A stretch of DNA of 64,000 bases from positions 1 through 64,000 of the forward strand of contig CACDKN010000001.1 of NCBI GenBank assembly GCA_902553315.1, given 5' to 3'. Below are positions 39,574 through 48,820 of the stretch, in pieces. The translations under genes and the position numbers were made by a program. Each line of letters begins with the position of its first letter. Positions within the stretch are counted from its first letter, which is position 1. Origin of the DNA: AG-339-G14 sp902553315. GTDB taxonomy: Bacteria; Pseudomonadota; Gammaproteobacteria; Magnimaribacterales; AG-339-G14. Below the pieces are notes generated by a model. The model was given only the letters and a program-made list of their open reading frames with translations, ran no database searches and was not told the origin of the DNA.

Positions 39574-40863
39574 ATGGGAAAGGTTTTTTTTGAACTCAGA
39601 TATTACCTAATTATTTTAATAATTTTTATTTTCGTCTTTTTAAGTTTGGTTTTTTTTCCAAACTTTTCTTTTGTTTCGAACAGCGCTGATTATGAAATCT
39701 TGGAAGTTACAAGAGAAAAAATTGAGGTTAAGAGTAGCGATTTTGCCTTAGGCAATGATATTAATAATTCAAATCAAATTTTTGAAATAAAAAAAAATGA
39801 TACTCTTTTAAATCTTCTCAAGCAGTCCGGCTTGAAAGACAGCTTCATCAGAGCGCTAATAAAAACTAAGGGATCTGAAAAGTTAGCTCGGATAAAAATT
39901 GGAGACTCCTTGGAAATTTCAAAAAAAATATCTGGGGAGCCAAAAGAAATCTTTTTGACTTCTAATGGTTTTGAAGGCGTTTTAGCTAAATTTGAAAATA
40001 ATATATTCACTATTAAAAGATTCTCTAGGCCTCTAGAGAAATTGGAAAGATTTGCATCCGTGATTATTGAAAATTCATTATACGAGTCTGCTCTAAATGA
40101 AGGACTTTCAGATAGTCTAATAATGGACTTGGTTTATATTTTTGGATGGGATATCGATTTTATATTTGATATAAGACCGGGAGATAAATTTGATGTTTTG
40201 TATGAAGATTTTTATTGGAATGGTACTCAGGTTAAAAATTCAGACATCAAGGCGGCGAGATTTATCAGAGGAAATAAAGTTTTCACAGCTATTAGATATT
40301 ATTACGCAGATGGAACGAAAGAGTATTTCTCAACAAGAGGAAAAAATGTAAAAAAAGCTTTTTTAAGAACGCCAGTTGATTTTAGTTATATAAGTTCAAA
40401 ATATAATCTGAACAGGAAGCATCCTGTTTTAAATAAAATTAGAGCCCATACAGGAGTTGATTACGCTGCTCCTAAAGGTACTCCAATTATCTCTACAAGC
40501 TTTGGTACGATTGCTTTTATTGGAAATAAAGGAGGATATGGAAGATTAATTGAAATAAAACATACTGAAGATTATTCAACTAGATATGCACATTTATTTA
40601 AATACAAAAAAGGTTTGAAAATAGGAGATAAAGTAGACCAAGGAGAAGTAATAGGTTACGTAGGAAAGTCAGGTCTTGCGACAGGTTATCATCTTCACTA
40701 TGAATTCAGGGTAAATGGTATGCACACCGATCCGTTAACTGTAAAACTTCCCGATGCAGAACCGATTATTGACTCAGAAAAAGATAAATTTAAGAGAGTA
40801 GCTATCAAAATGATCAACAGAATAGACGATCTTTATTTACAAATTTATGCAATCAACCAGTAA
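39574..40863 (+). CDS. mepM: M23 family murein endopeptidase (MepM-like)
   Basis: This 429-residue envelope protein has one N-terminal membrane span (residues about 9-29) and a LysM/OapA-like region around IKKNDTLLNLLKQSG. A second helical domain follows, and then the C-terminal LytM/M23 peptidase with HTGVDYAAPKGTP (His and Asp zinc ligands), RYAHL and GYHLHYEFRVNG (HxH). The zinc site is complete, so it is likely an active D,D-endopeptidase that cuts cross-links for cell-wall growth. It overlaps anmK by 17 bases. The order tyrS, M23 peptidase, anmK, erpA is shared with pseudomonads. Confidence 0.92.
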   Translation: MGKVFFELRYYLIILIIFIFVFLSLVFFPNFSFVSNSADYEILEVTREKIEVKSSDFALGNDINNSNQIFEIKKNDTLLNLLKQSGLKDSFIRALIKTKGSEKLARIKIGDSLEISKKISGEPKEIFLTSNGFEGVLAKFENNIFTIKRFSRPLEKLERFASVIIENSLYESALNEGLSDSLIMDLVYIFGWDIDFIFDIRPGDKFDVLYEDFYWNGTQVKNSDIKAARFIRGNKVFTAIRYYYADGTKEYFSTRGKNVKKAFLRTPVDFSYISSKYNLNRKHPVLNKIRAHTGVDYAAPKGTPIISTSFGTIAFIGNKGGYGRLIEIKHTEDYSTRYAHLFKYKKGLKIGDKVDQGEVIGYVGKSGLATGYHLHYEFRVNGMHTDPLTVKLPDAEPIIDSEKDKFKRVAIKMINRIDDLYLQIYAINQ

Positions 40864-41983
40864 AAAAAATAATTATTTTATTGGAACGCTTTCTGGAACA
40901 AGCATGGACGCAATTGATGCATCTATCTACAAAATTACCAATAAAATAAAACTAGTTGATTCGATATCCTTCAAGATGCCTGAAGATCTAAAAGCTAAGT
41001 TATTCTATCTATCAAAAAGTAAAAAAAATCTGTTTCAAAATCCTACAAAGGCTCTTAAGCAAGCAGATGATGAGTTCACTAGAATTACTGTTAAGACTAT
41101 CAAGAGATTAATTAAAAAATCAGGTCTTTGCAGCTCAGATATAACGGCTATTGGTTCTCATGGACAAACGATTCAGCATTCTCCTTTTTCAAAAAAACCA
41201 TACTCTTTGCAAATTGGAAGTCCAGACTTGATTGCGATTCAAACTGGCATAACTACGATCGGTAATTTTAGACAAACTAATATTATTAATGGAGGTAGTG
41301 GAGCACCTCTGACTCCAGCATTTCATCAAAAATTTCTAAGAAATAAAAAGCAAAATAGAGTAATAATTAACATTGGTGGAATATCGAATCTTACGCTATT
41401 GCTCAAAAATCAAAAAATCATGGGGTGGGATTCTGGGCCAGGAAACTGTTTAATAGATCAAAGCGTAAAGTTTTTCTCTAACGGAAAAAATTCATTTGAT
41501 AAAAATGGTCGTTGGGGGAAAAAAGGAGATTTAAAGAAATTAGATAAATTAATAAATGAATTTCTTTCAAGGGAATATTTTCATCGAAAGCCTCCGAAAA
41601 GTGATTCTACTGAAAATTATAATTTTTCTGAAATTTACTCAAGAGAAATACAAATTTCCAAATTTGATTGGATTTCAGCAATGACTGAAATTACTGCTAA
41701 ATCAATTTTTAATTCTCTAAAAGAAAACTGTAATGTTAAAGAGTTAGGAATTTATCTTTGCGGAGGGGGCAGTAAAAACTTATTTTTAATGGATTTGATA
41801 AAGTCAAAATTACCAAAAAAATGGAAGCTTTATACCACTGAGGCTTTAGGGATAGATCCCATGTTAGTAGAAACTTCTACTTTTGCGTGGCTTGCAAAAC
41901 AGAGAATTGAAAGTAGAAAAATAAATCTTCGTTCTTCAACAAATGCTGAAATCTCTTTAACCGGAGAAATTTTTAAAAGTTAA
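40847..41983 (+). CDS. anmK: Anhydro-N-acetylmuramic acid kinase
   Basis: AnmK opens and phosphorylates 1,6-anhydro-MurNAc to MurNAc-6-P in peptidoglycan recycling. The 378-residue protein begins GTLSGTSMDAIDASIY (phosphate-binding loop) and shows SHGQTIQH, GGISNLTLL, GWDSGPGNCLID and LCGGGSKN, the standard AnmK signature. It is coupled to the M23 endopeptidase gene by a 17-base overlap, which fits a shared wall-turnover role. Its TAA stop lies in a TTAA shared with the convergent erpA. Confidence 0.94.
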   Translation: MQSTSKKNNYFIGTLSGTSMDAIDASIYKITNKIKLVDSISFKMPEDLKAKLFYLSKSKKNLFQNPTKALKQADDEFTRITVKTIKRLIKKSGLCSSDITAIGSHGQTIQHSPFSKKPYSLQIGSPDLIAIQTGITTIGNFRQTNIINGGSGAPLTPAFHQKFLRNKKQNRVIINIGGISNLTLLLKNQKIMGWDSGPGNCLIDQSVKFFSNGKNSFDKNGRWGKKGDLKKLDKLINEFLSREYFHRKPPKSDSTENYNFSEIYSREIQISKFDWISAMTEITAKSIFNSLKENCNVKELGIYLCGGGSKNLFLMDLIKSKLPKKWKLYTTEALGIDPMLVETSTFAWLAKQRIESRKINLRSSTNAEISLTGEIFKS

Positions 41984-42327
41984 ATTGAGAAAGATGATCC
42001 ACATCCACAGGTTGTAACTGCGTTTGGATTATCTATAACGAATCTTGAACCTTCCAAATCTTCTTTGTAATCCAAAGTAGATCCAAAAATATACTGCATG
42101 CTTAACGGATCAATTACTACTGAAAACTCTTCCTTCTTAAGAAAGGTATCATCATCTTCGAAATGATCTTCAAGTTTAAAGCCATATTGAAAACCTGAAC
42201 ATCCTCCGCCTGTAACAAAAACTCTAAGAGAAACTTTCTGACCTGCTTCATCCGAGACTAACTTTCCGATGCGCTCTAATGCAGCATCTGAAATGGTTAA
42301 TTCTTGAGGCGTATATTTTTCAACCAT
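41980..42327 (-). CDS. erpA: Iron-sulfur cluster insertion protein ErpA
   Basis: ErpA is an A-type carrier that delivers Fe-S clusters, notably to isoprenoid synthesis enzymes. The 115-residue protein has the three conserved cysteines: one in GGGCSGFQYGF and two in the C-terminal CGCGSSFSI. SLRVFVTGGGCSG and IDPLSMQYIFGSTLDY are typical. It overlaps argC by 8 bases on the same strand. The 3' end shares TTAA with anmK. Function by homology is firm; IscA is the main alternative, but the C-terminus and gene order favour ErpA. Confidence 0.93.
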   Translation of the reverse strand: MVEKYTPQELTISDAALERIGKLVSDEAGQKVSLRVFVTGGGCSGFQYGFKLEDHFEDDDTFLKKEEFSVVIDPLSMQYIFGSTLDYKEDLEGSRFVIDNPNAVTTCGCGSSFSI

Positions 42328-43342
42328 CTTTTAATGTCACTCCTTCGTGTTCGTTTGCACCACTCATCAAATTAAAACATTGAATTGCTTGTGATGCAGC
42401 ACCTTTCATTAAATTATCTATTGCAATATGGATGGTTAAAATATTTTCTTTCATGAACAAGGAAATATCACAGAAATTTGTATTTTGTACCTTTTTTAAC
42501 TCAGGAACAGTACCTTTTGTTAATACTCTAACAAATTTTTCATTTTTATAAAAGTTTTCATAAGTTTCTTGGATCGAATCTTCGAAATTCGAAGTTTCAA
42601 CATAACAAGTTACATATTCTCCTCTAAAAATAGGCAGTAGATGAGGAGTAAAAACTATTTTATTATTAAGCTTGTAATTTTTTTTAAAAAAATGGCCTAT
42701 TTCAAATTGATGACGATGAGACTGCGCCGAGTAAGCTTTAAAATTATCGACTATATCATCCGACAGGTCTGACTCTACTTTATTTCTTCCTGCGCCACTG
42801 ATACCTGATTTAACGTCAAATATGATGTTTGAACTTGCTTTTATATTATTGGCAATAGGAAGGAGTCCTAAAATAGAAGCTGTGGGGTAACAACCAGGAA
42901 CAGCTACTAAATTTGCTTCTTTTATCTTATTTCTTTCTTTTTCGGGTAACCCATAAACAGCAGAATTTAGTAAATTTTTTGCCCTATGCTCATCTTCATA
43001 AGCTTCAGCCCACAATGAAGCATCGCTTATTCTAAAGTCTGCCGATAAATCAATAATTTTGATATCTTTCTCCAACAAAAAAGGGACATAGTCCATAGAA
43101 AAATTGTGTTGAGTGGCAAAAAAAACATAATCAAGGTCCTGCTCCTTTAAATCTTCAACTGAAGACAATTGAAGATTTGGAATTCTTTTGAATTCATTAA
43201 TTTGTTCGTAAAGATTTTTGCCTATGCTTCCAGACGATGACACGAAGGATACTTCAAGATTATCCATTTCATCGAACAACTTCAATAGCTCGACTCCAAC
43301 ATAACCTGTAGCTCCTACCAAACCTATCTTATACTCTTCCAT
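42320..43342 (-). CDS. argC: N-acetyl-gamma-glutamyl-phosphate reductase
   Basis: ArgC reduces acetylglutamyl phosphate with NADPH in arginine synthesis, the step after ArgB. The 340-residue protein starts with the NADP fold VGATGYVGVELLKL and has the catalytic Cys in PGCYPTASILGLLP and the catalytic His in SHRHQFEIG, with PHLLPIFRG and the C-terminal LMKGAASQAIQ. All key residues are present. It overlaps erpA by 8 bases and diverges from thiD across 55 bases. Confidence 0.95.
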   Translation of the reverse strand: MEEYKIGLVGATGYVGVELLKLFDEMDNLEVSFVSSSGSIGKNLYEQINEFKRIPNLQLSSVEDLKEQDLDYVFFATQHNFSMDYVPFLLEKDIKIIDLSADFRISDASLWAEAYEDEHRAKNLLNSAVYGLPEKERNKIKEANLVAVPGCYPTASILGLLPIANNIKASSNIIFDVKSGISGAGRNKVESDLSDDIVDNFKAYSAQSHRHQFEIGHFFKKNYKLNNKIVFTPHLLPIFRGEYVTCYVETSNFEDSIQETYENFYKNEKFVRVLTKGTVPELKKVQNTNFCDISLFMKENILTIHIAIDNLMKGAASQAIQCFNLMSGANEHEGVTLKDG

Positions 43343-43397
43343 TTTTTTTAATAACTTGGATTGACTGAACGCAGCATTATAATGACTTTAATATAAT

Positions 43398-44159
43398 ATG
43401 AGACATAAAAAATATATTTTATCCATATCTGGTCAAGATCCGACTAATGGAGCTGGTAATAGCTTAGATATATTAGTAGCGAATCAACATAATTTTTATT
43501 GCCTGTCATCTATTACTAATTTGACTATTCAGGATGCAGAAAAGTTGCACAAAGTTGAAGATGTTAACGCAAGCTTTTTTCAAAAAAATCTCAAAAACCT
43601 TAATGAAAATTTCAATATATCAGGCGTCAAGATTGGAGCAATTTCTTCAAATAAAATTATTGAATCCACGTCAAAGTTTCTAGATCAATTTACAAAAATT
43701 CCTGTAGTAATTGATCCAATAATAGAAGCTGGTGGAGGTGGGAAATTCTTAAAGAAACAAAATATTAATTTTTCTCTTGAAAAGCTATATCCTCAGGCAA
43801 CATTGCTAACTCCAAATTTAAATGAATTAAAAATCTTAAGCGGATGTAAAACTGAAAAAGATTCTATCAACTCTCTTTTAGATTTAGGTATTAAAAATAT
43901 TTTTGTAACTGGCAAATCAAGAAAAAATGAAGTTATAAGCACGCTGTTTGTAAATGGTATAAAAGAATTAGATGTAAAGGCAAAGAAAATCTCCAAAACT
44001 TTTCATGGATCTGGTTGCGCACTATCTACCTCGATTCTATGCAACTTTATCAAAACGAAAGATCTGAAAGAAAGTTGCTTAAATGCTAATGAATACATGA
44101 GAAAAATTTTGAAGAATTCTATTAAAACAAAAAATCAAGATTTTATTAATTTCGGCTGA
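43398..44159 (+). CDS. thiD: Hydroxymethylpyrimidine (phosphate) kinase
   Basis: ThiD phosphorylates HMP and HMP-P to HMP-PP for thiamine. The 253-residue ribokinase-fold protein begins ILSISGQDPTNGAGNSLDI, a somewhat diverged form of the ThiD start. It has VIDPIIEAGGGGKFL, LTPNLNELKILSG and the C-terminal TFHGSGCALSTS that closes the active site. thiE follows with a one-base overlap (TGATG), so the two are coupled. thiC and thiG are not in this window, so synthesis versus salvage cannot be decided. Confidence 0.85.
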   Translation: MRHKKYILSISGQDPTNGAGNSLDILVANQHNFYCLSSITNLTIQDAEKLHKVEDVNASFFQKNLKNLNENFNISGVKIGAISSNKIIESTSKFLDQFTKIPVVIDPIIEAGGGGKFLKKQNINFSLEKLYPQATLLTPNLNELKILSGCKTEKDSINSLLDLGIKNIFVTGKSRKNEVISTLFVNGIKELDVKAKKISKTFHGSGCALSTSILCNFIKTKDLKESCLNANEYMRKILKNSIKTKNQDFINFG

Positions 44160-44800
44160 TGAATTCTATTTATGCCATAACTCCGGTTAATTTAAGCCTA
44201 GAAAAAATAATTTCTAAAACATCTAATTTATTGGAATTAGGAATTAAAACTTATCAATACAGAGACAAAAATAATGATTTAAATATCATAAAAGATAATT
44301 CAAAAATTCTTTTAGAACTCATCAAAGAAAATGGTGGAGAGTTAATAATTAACGATTATCCAGAAATAGCATTAGAAATTGGAGCGGATGGATTTCATTT
44401 GGGATTTGAAGACTATCAAAAGAAAAAAAATCAAAATTTTTTAAAAAAACATTTAAATCTAATTAAAGAGAATTATATTAAAGGCCTTTCTTGTAAGTGG
44501 AATTTAGAGTTAGTTTCAAATCCTCCAGAAGATATTTTAGAGTGGGATTATTTGGCGGTAGGATCTTTTTTTAAAAGCCAAACCAAAAAAGATATTTCGT
44601 TAGCGAGATCAGATATGATTATGAAAGAAGTTTTGTTAAAAACAAAAAAACCACTGTATTCTATTGGCGGAATCAATAATGAAAACATTATCAATTTAAA
44701 AAAAATGGGATATAAGAAATTCGCTATCTCGAACGGAGTTTACGCTTTTGAAGACCATGAAATTAAAAATATAATTAAAATAAATAATGAAGGAAATTAA
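44159..44800 (+). CDS. thiE: Thiamine-phosphate synthase
   Basis: ThiE joins HMP-PP and HET-P to thiamine phosphate. The 213-residue TIM-barrel protein shows TYQYRDKNNDL (the diphosphate arginine region), LIINDYPEIALEIGADGFHLGFED, LSCKW at the position of the usual VSTH-type loop, and YSIGGINNENI near the end. The order and spacing fit ThiE. Some loops are less conserved than usual, which lowers confidence slightly. It is coupled to thiD and overlaps the PfkB kinase gene by 14 bases. Confidence 0.82.
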   Translation: MNSIYAITPVNLSLEKIISKTSNLLELGIKTYQYRDKNNDLNIIKDNSKILLELIKENGGELIINDYPEIALEIGADGFHLGFEDYQKKKNQNFLKKHLNLIKENYIKGLSCKWNLELVSNPPEDILEWDYLAVGSFFKSQTKKDISLARSDMIMKEVLLKTKKPLYSIGGINNENIINLKKMGYKKFAISNGVYAFEDHEIKNIIKINNEGN

Positions 44801-45788
44801 CGTTCTTGGCGTTGGAAATGCTTTAGTTGATAAACAATTTCTTATTAAAGACGACATTTTAAAGGAGATTTCAATAGAAAAAGGAACCATGGGTTTATGC
44901 GATAGTGAATCCCAAAATGTTTTCTATAAAAAATTATCTGAAAATTATAAAAAAAGTGAAGATGCTTGCGGAGGTTCAGCCACCAATACTATTTTTGCCT
45001 TGGCATCTTTGGGAAGTAAATGTGGTTTTTTTGGAAAAGTAGCGAACGACGAAAATGGTTCATTTTACAAGAAAGATCTTGAAGACGTAGGAATTATAAA
45101 CGACGTGATTTCTAATGATAAAGGAGACACAGGTACTTGTTTAATTATGATTTCTGAAGACGCAGAAAGAACCATGAGCACATGTCTAGGCATCAGCGCT
45201 AATTTGAAGCCTTCAGACATAGATGAAGACTTAATAGAAAAGTCGGAAATAATTTATCTAGAAGGCTACCTTGTGAGTTCAGACGAATGCAACTTGACGA
45301 GTAAAAAAATTATAGAAGTTGGTAGAAGCAAAGAAGCTAAAATAGCTATCAGCCTATCAGATCCGAACATAGTAAATGCTTTCAAAGAAAGGTTACTTGA
45401 TTGGCTCAAAGAGCCAATTGATTATTTATTTTGTAACTTTGAAGAAGCAAAAGCATTTTGTAAGACAAATGATGAAGAATTAATAAAAAGCTCTTTATTA
45501 AAATTTGCACAAAATATTTTCATTACTAAAGGAAGTGAAGGAGCATTAATTTTTGATCATAAATCTTCATGTGAAGTGGGTGGGTTTGCTGCAAATGCAA
45601 TTGATAGCAATGGAGCCGGTGACATGTTTGCTGGAGGAGCATTGTATTTACTTGCCAAGGGCCAAAATCCAGAAAAAGCTGCAAAATTTGGATGTTTTTT
45701 AGCATCAAAGGGCGTTGAAAATATTGGCCCGAGATTAGAACGCAAAAAATATCAAGAAATTTATGAATTATTTTGCAAATTAGACTAG
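44787..45788 (+). CDS. PfkB-family carbohydrate/nucleoside kinase (adenosine-kinase-like)
   Basis: This 333-residue ribokinase-fold protein has the N-terminal VLGVGNALVD, the substrate lid region CGGSATNTIFALASLG and the PfkB signature DSNGAGDMFAGGAL with the catalytic Asp. The opening and the DEDLIEKSEIIYLEGYLVS region resemble bacterial adenosine-kinase-like proteins found widely in proteobacteria. The substrate is not certain from sequence; adenosine or a sugar are both possible. It is co-transcribed with thiD and thiE by overlap, with dksA 47 bases further on. Confidence 0.85.
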   Translation: MKEINVLGVGNALVDKQFLIKDDILKEISIEKGTMGLCDSESQNVFYKKLSENYKKSEDACGGSATNTIFALASLGSKCGFFGKVANDENGSFYKKDLEDVGIINDVISNDKGDTGTCLIMISEDAERTMSTCLGISANLKPSDIDEDLIEKSEIIYLEGYLVSSDECNLTSKKIIEVGRSKEAKIAISLSDPNIVNAFKERLLDWLKEPIDYLFCNFEEAKAFCKTNDEELIKSSLLKFAQNIFITKGSEGALIFDHKSSCEVGGFAANAIDSNGAGDMFAGGALYLLAKGQNPEKAAKFGCFLASKGVENIGPRLERKKYQEIYELFCKLD

Positions 45789-45835
45789 CAAGTTCCTCTA
45801 GGTTTTGATAAATTTCTCACCTTCAAATTTTATCA

Positions 45836-46423
45836 ATGGCTATTAAAAAGAAACCAAAATCTGCAACAAAAAAAGCTACAGTAAAGACACAACGGTCTGC
45901 TAAACCAAAGGCAAAAAAGCAACCAGCAAGAAAACCTCAAGCAAAAAAGAAACCTGCTAAAAAGAAAGTTCTTAAGCCTCAGGTAATTTCAAATCCTTCT
46001 GATTTTGAATCATTTGCTAAAACATTTATTCCATACCGTCCTAATAAAACAGAGAAGTACATGAATAAATCTCAAAAAAAACATTTTATTTCGATACTCA
46101 ATGCTTGGAAGGAGGCGCTTGATTCAGAACAAGAGAAAACAGAACAGCTCATTCAGCAAGACCAGAGTAATTTTCCTGATTCATTAGATCGTGCAGCGAA
46201 AGAAGAAGAATTCATGTTGGAGCTAAGAAAAAGAGAGCGCGAACGAAAATTAATTTCTAAAATTGAAATGTCTCTGAAAGATATTGACGATGATCTTTAT
46301 GGTTATTGTGAAACTTGTGGGGTAGAGATTGGTATAAAACGACTTGAAGCAAGGCCCACAGCCACTCAGTGCATAGATTGTAAAACGGTAGACGAAATAA
46401 AAGAAAAGCAGCAATTCGGTTGA
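45836..46423 (+). CDS. dksA: RNA polymerase-binding transcription factor DksA with a basic N-terminal tail
   Basis: DksA works with ppGpp to adjust rRNA and amino-acid promoters. The body carries the coiled-coil tip DSLDRA (the DxxDxA motif needed for activity), then EEEFMLELRKRERERKL, and a four-cysteine zinc finger (CETCG and CIDC). The protein is 195 residues, about 45 longer than E. coli DksA. The extra part is an N-terminal tail in which 21 of the first 47 residues are Lys or Arg, with Ala and Pro, like a histone H1-type tail. The tail is in frame and has no internal ATG that would give the usual start. folK follows with a one-base overlap. Confidence 0.93.
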   Translation: MAIKKKPKSATKKATVKTQRSAKPKAKKQPARKPQAKKKPAKKKVLKPQVISNPSDFESFAKTFIPYRPNKTEKYMNKSQKKHFISILNAWKEALDSEQEKTEQLIQQDQSNFPDSLDRAAKEEEFMLELRKRERERKLISKIEMSLKDIDDDLYGYCETCGVEIGIKRLEARPTATQCIDCKTVDEIKEKQQFG

Positions 46424-46884
46424 TGTCTGAGCATACTGTTTATTTGGTATTAGGTACTAATCTTGGCAACAGATATAAAAACTTATCAGATGCCAGATCT
46501 GAAATAATTAATCTTCCGGAAACAAAAATACTAAAAAAAAGCAAAATCTATAAATCTTCTTTTTATGGCCCTATTGAACAGCCCTTTTTTTTCAACCTAG
46601 CTTTAAAAATTAAAACAAAACTTTCTCCGATTTCTTTGCTCAAGCATCTTCAGAAAGTTGAAAAAAAGTTAAAAAAGGAAAAGAATTCTCATATGAAACC
46701 ACGAACAATAGATATCGACATAATTTTTTTTGATGATCTTAATATAAAAAAACCTAAATTAACTATTCCACATTATGATTGGAAAAATAGAGACTTTTTT
46801 ATAAAGCCTTTATTAGAAATTAACTGTGAGCATGTTAAAAATGAGGTCTCTGAGCTCAACTTAAAAGCTTCTCAAAAATTTTAA
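46423..46884 (+). CDS. folK: 2-amino-4-hydroxy-6-hydroxymethyldihydropteridine diphosphokinase
   Basis: FolK (HPPK) transfers pyrophosphate to the pterin in folate synthesis. The 153-residue protein shows the start VYLVLGTNLGNRYKNL, FYGPIEQPFFFN, and RTIDIDIIFFDD with the metal Asp pair, then TIPHYDW-like PH at the C-terminal part. The start is the ATG at 46423, overlapping the dksA TGA by one base; a TTG three bases earlier is less likely. In E. coli dksA and folK are also near each other, with gluQ and pcnB between. acs follows 7 bases later. Confidence 0.92.
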   Translation: MSEHTVYLVLGTNLGNRYKNLSDARSEIINLPETKILKKSKIYKSSFYGPIEQPFFFNLALKIKTKLSPISLLKHLQKVEKKLKKEKNSHMKPRTIDIDIIFFDDLNIKKPKLTIPHYDWKNRDFFIKPLLEINCEHVKNEVSELNLKASQKF

Positions 46885-46891
46885 AAAATTA

Positions 46892-48820
46892 ATGACTAAA
46901 AGATATTCTGTTCCAGAATCGATAAAATTAAAAACTCACCTTGATGAGGCTTCTTTTGATTCTATGTATCTAGATTCTATAAATAATCCTGAATCTTTCT
47001 GGGCAACTCAAGCGTCAAAACATATTACTTGGATTGAAGAACCAAATCATATTAGCTCGATCGAAATGGAGAAAGGTGAAATTGAGTGGTTCAATGACGG
47101 AATACTCAATGCATCTTTTAATTGTATCGATAGGCATTTGAGTAATCCTGATGCTTTAGCAATAATTTGGGAGAGCGATGATCCTTCTAAAGATAAAAAA
47201 ATTTCCTACGGGCATCTTCATGATGAGGTTTGTAAATTTGCTAATTTATTAAAAAACAGAGGAATAAAAAAAGGTGACAGAGTCTGCATTTATATGCCGA
47301 TGATACCTGAGGCAACTTATGCAATGTTGGCATGCGCAAGAATTGGAGCAGTTCACTCTGTAGTGTTTGGAGGATTTTCTGTTGAGTCATTAAAAGATCG
47401 AATTCTAGATTCAAACTGCGAAACTGTTATTACCGCTAATGAAGGAATTAGAGGGGGTAAAAGAATTCCTCTGAAAGAAAATGTTGATAAAGCAATTAAG
47501 TCTTGCCCTAATGTGCATTCAGTAATTGTTGTGAAGAGAACTGAAGAAGAATTAAATTTAATTAGTAAAGTTGATGTAGATTACTTGATTGAAAAAGAAA
47601 AATTTGAAGCTCATTGTGATTGTGAACCGATGAAGTCAGAAGATCCTTTGTTTATTTTATATACCTCAGGTTCTACTGGAAAACCCAAAGGGGTTTTACA
47701 TACGACCGGAGGCTATTTGCTTGGAGCAGCTATTACACATAAACATATTTTTAATTATTCAGATGGTGATATTTATTGGTGTACTGCGGATGTAGGATGG
47801 GTTACAGGTCATTCTTATATAGTTTACGGACCACTTTGTAATGGGGCCACAACCTTAATGTTTGAAGGAGTGCCTACTTATCCTGATGCATCGAGATTTT
47901 GGGAAATAATTGATAAACATCAAGTTAATATCTTCTATACCGCTCCAACTGCAATTAGGGCTCTTATGGCTTTTGGTAATGAACCTTTAAGGACCTCTTC
48001 TAGAAAGTCCTTAAAAGTTTTGGGAACCGTTGGAGAGCCTATCAATCCTGAAGCTTGGGAATGGTACTTTGAAAATGTGGGTAATAAAAAATGTCCTATA
48101 GTTGATACATGGTGGCAGACGGAAACGGGAAGTATTTTGATTTCAGGTTTAGCTGGATTTTCTGATCAAAAACCTGGAAGCGCTTGCAAACCCTTTTTTG
48201 GAGTTCTTCCTGTTCTTCTGGATGAGAATGGAAAAGAAATAAATGGACCTGGCTCTGGTAATTTGGCGATAAAAAAATCTTGGCCCTCGCAAATTAGAAC
48301 AGTTTTTGGAGATCATCAAAGATGTGTTGATACATATTATTCAACTTACCCAGGATATTATTTTACTGGCGATGGTGCGCGAAGAGACGAAGACGGCTAC
48401 TACTGGATAACTGGAAGAGTTGACGACGTCTTGAATGTCTCAGGCCATAGATTAGGAACAGCTGAAGTTGAAAGCGCTTTGGTCTTGCACGAAGAAGTTG
48501 CAGAAGCTGCGGTAGTAGGTTTTGAACATCCTATAAAAGGCCAAGGAATCTATTGTTATGTAAACATGATGAAAAGTTCAATTCCAAGCATTGAGCTCAA
48601 AGAAGAATTAACGGAGCTGGTAAAAAAAGAAATTGGAGCTATAGCGAAACCGGATTTAATTCATTTTACTAATGACCTTCCCAAGACTAGATCTGGTAAG
48701 ATTATGAGAAGAATTCTTAGAAAAATTGCTTCTAATGATCTTGATAATCTTGGAGATACTTCCACTTTAGCTGATCCAAGTATTGTCGACGAGTTAATAA
48801 TTAATAGGCTGAATAAATAA
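46892..48820 (+). CDS. acs: Acetyl-CoA synthetase
   Basis: Acs makes acetyl-CoA from acetate, ATP and CoA. The 642-residue enzyme has the AMP-binding loop YTSGSTGKPKGVLH, TADVGWVTGHSYIVYGPL, DTWWQTETGS, the hinge region YYWITGRVDDVLNVSGHRLGTAE and the C-terminal SGKIMRR with the catalytic, acetylatable Lys. Length and motifs match true Acs rather than propionyl or acyl ligases. It begins 7 bases after folK and shares one base with msrA (TAATG), so it belongs to the dksA-folK-acs-msrA run. Confidence 0.96.
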   Translation: MTKRYSVPESIKLKTHLDEASFDSMYLDSINNPESFWATQASKHITWIEEPNHISSIEMEKGEIEWFNDGILNASFNCIDRHLSNPDALAIIWESDDPSKDKKISYGHLHDEVCKFANLLKNRGIKKGDRVCIYMPMIPEATYAMLACARIGAVHSVVFGGFSVESLKDRILDSNCETVITANEGIRGGKRIPLKENVDKAIKSCPNVHSVIVVKRTEEELNLISKVDVDYLIEKEKFEAHCDCEPMKSEDPLFILYTSGSTGKPKGVLHTTGGYLLGAAITHKHIFNYSDGDIYWCTADVGWVTGHSYIVYGPLCNGATTLMFEGVPTYPDASRFWEIIDKHQVNIFYTAPTAIRALMAFGNEPLRTSSRKSLKVLGTVGEPINPEAWEWYFENVGNKKCPIVDTWWQTETGSILISGLAGFSDQKPGSACKPFFGVLPVLLDENGKEINGPGSGNLAIKKSWPSQIRTVFGDHQRCVDTYYSTYPGYYFTGDGARRDEDGYYWITGRVDDVLNVSGHRLGTAEVESALVLHEEVAEAAVVGFEHPIKGQGIYCYVNMMKSSIPSIELKEELTELVKKEIGAIAKPDLIHFTNDLPKTRSGKIMRRILRKIASNDLDNLGDTSTLADPSIVDELIINRLNK

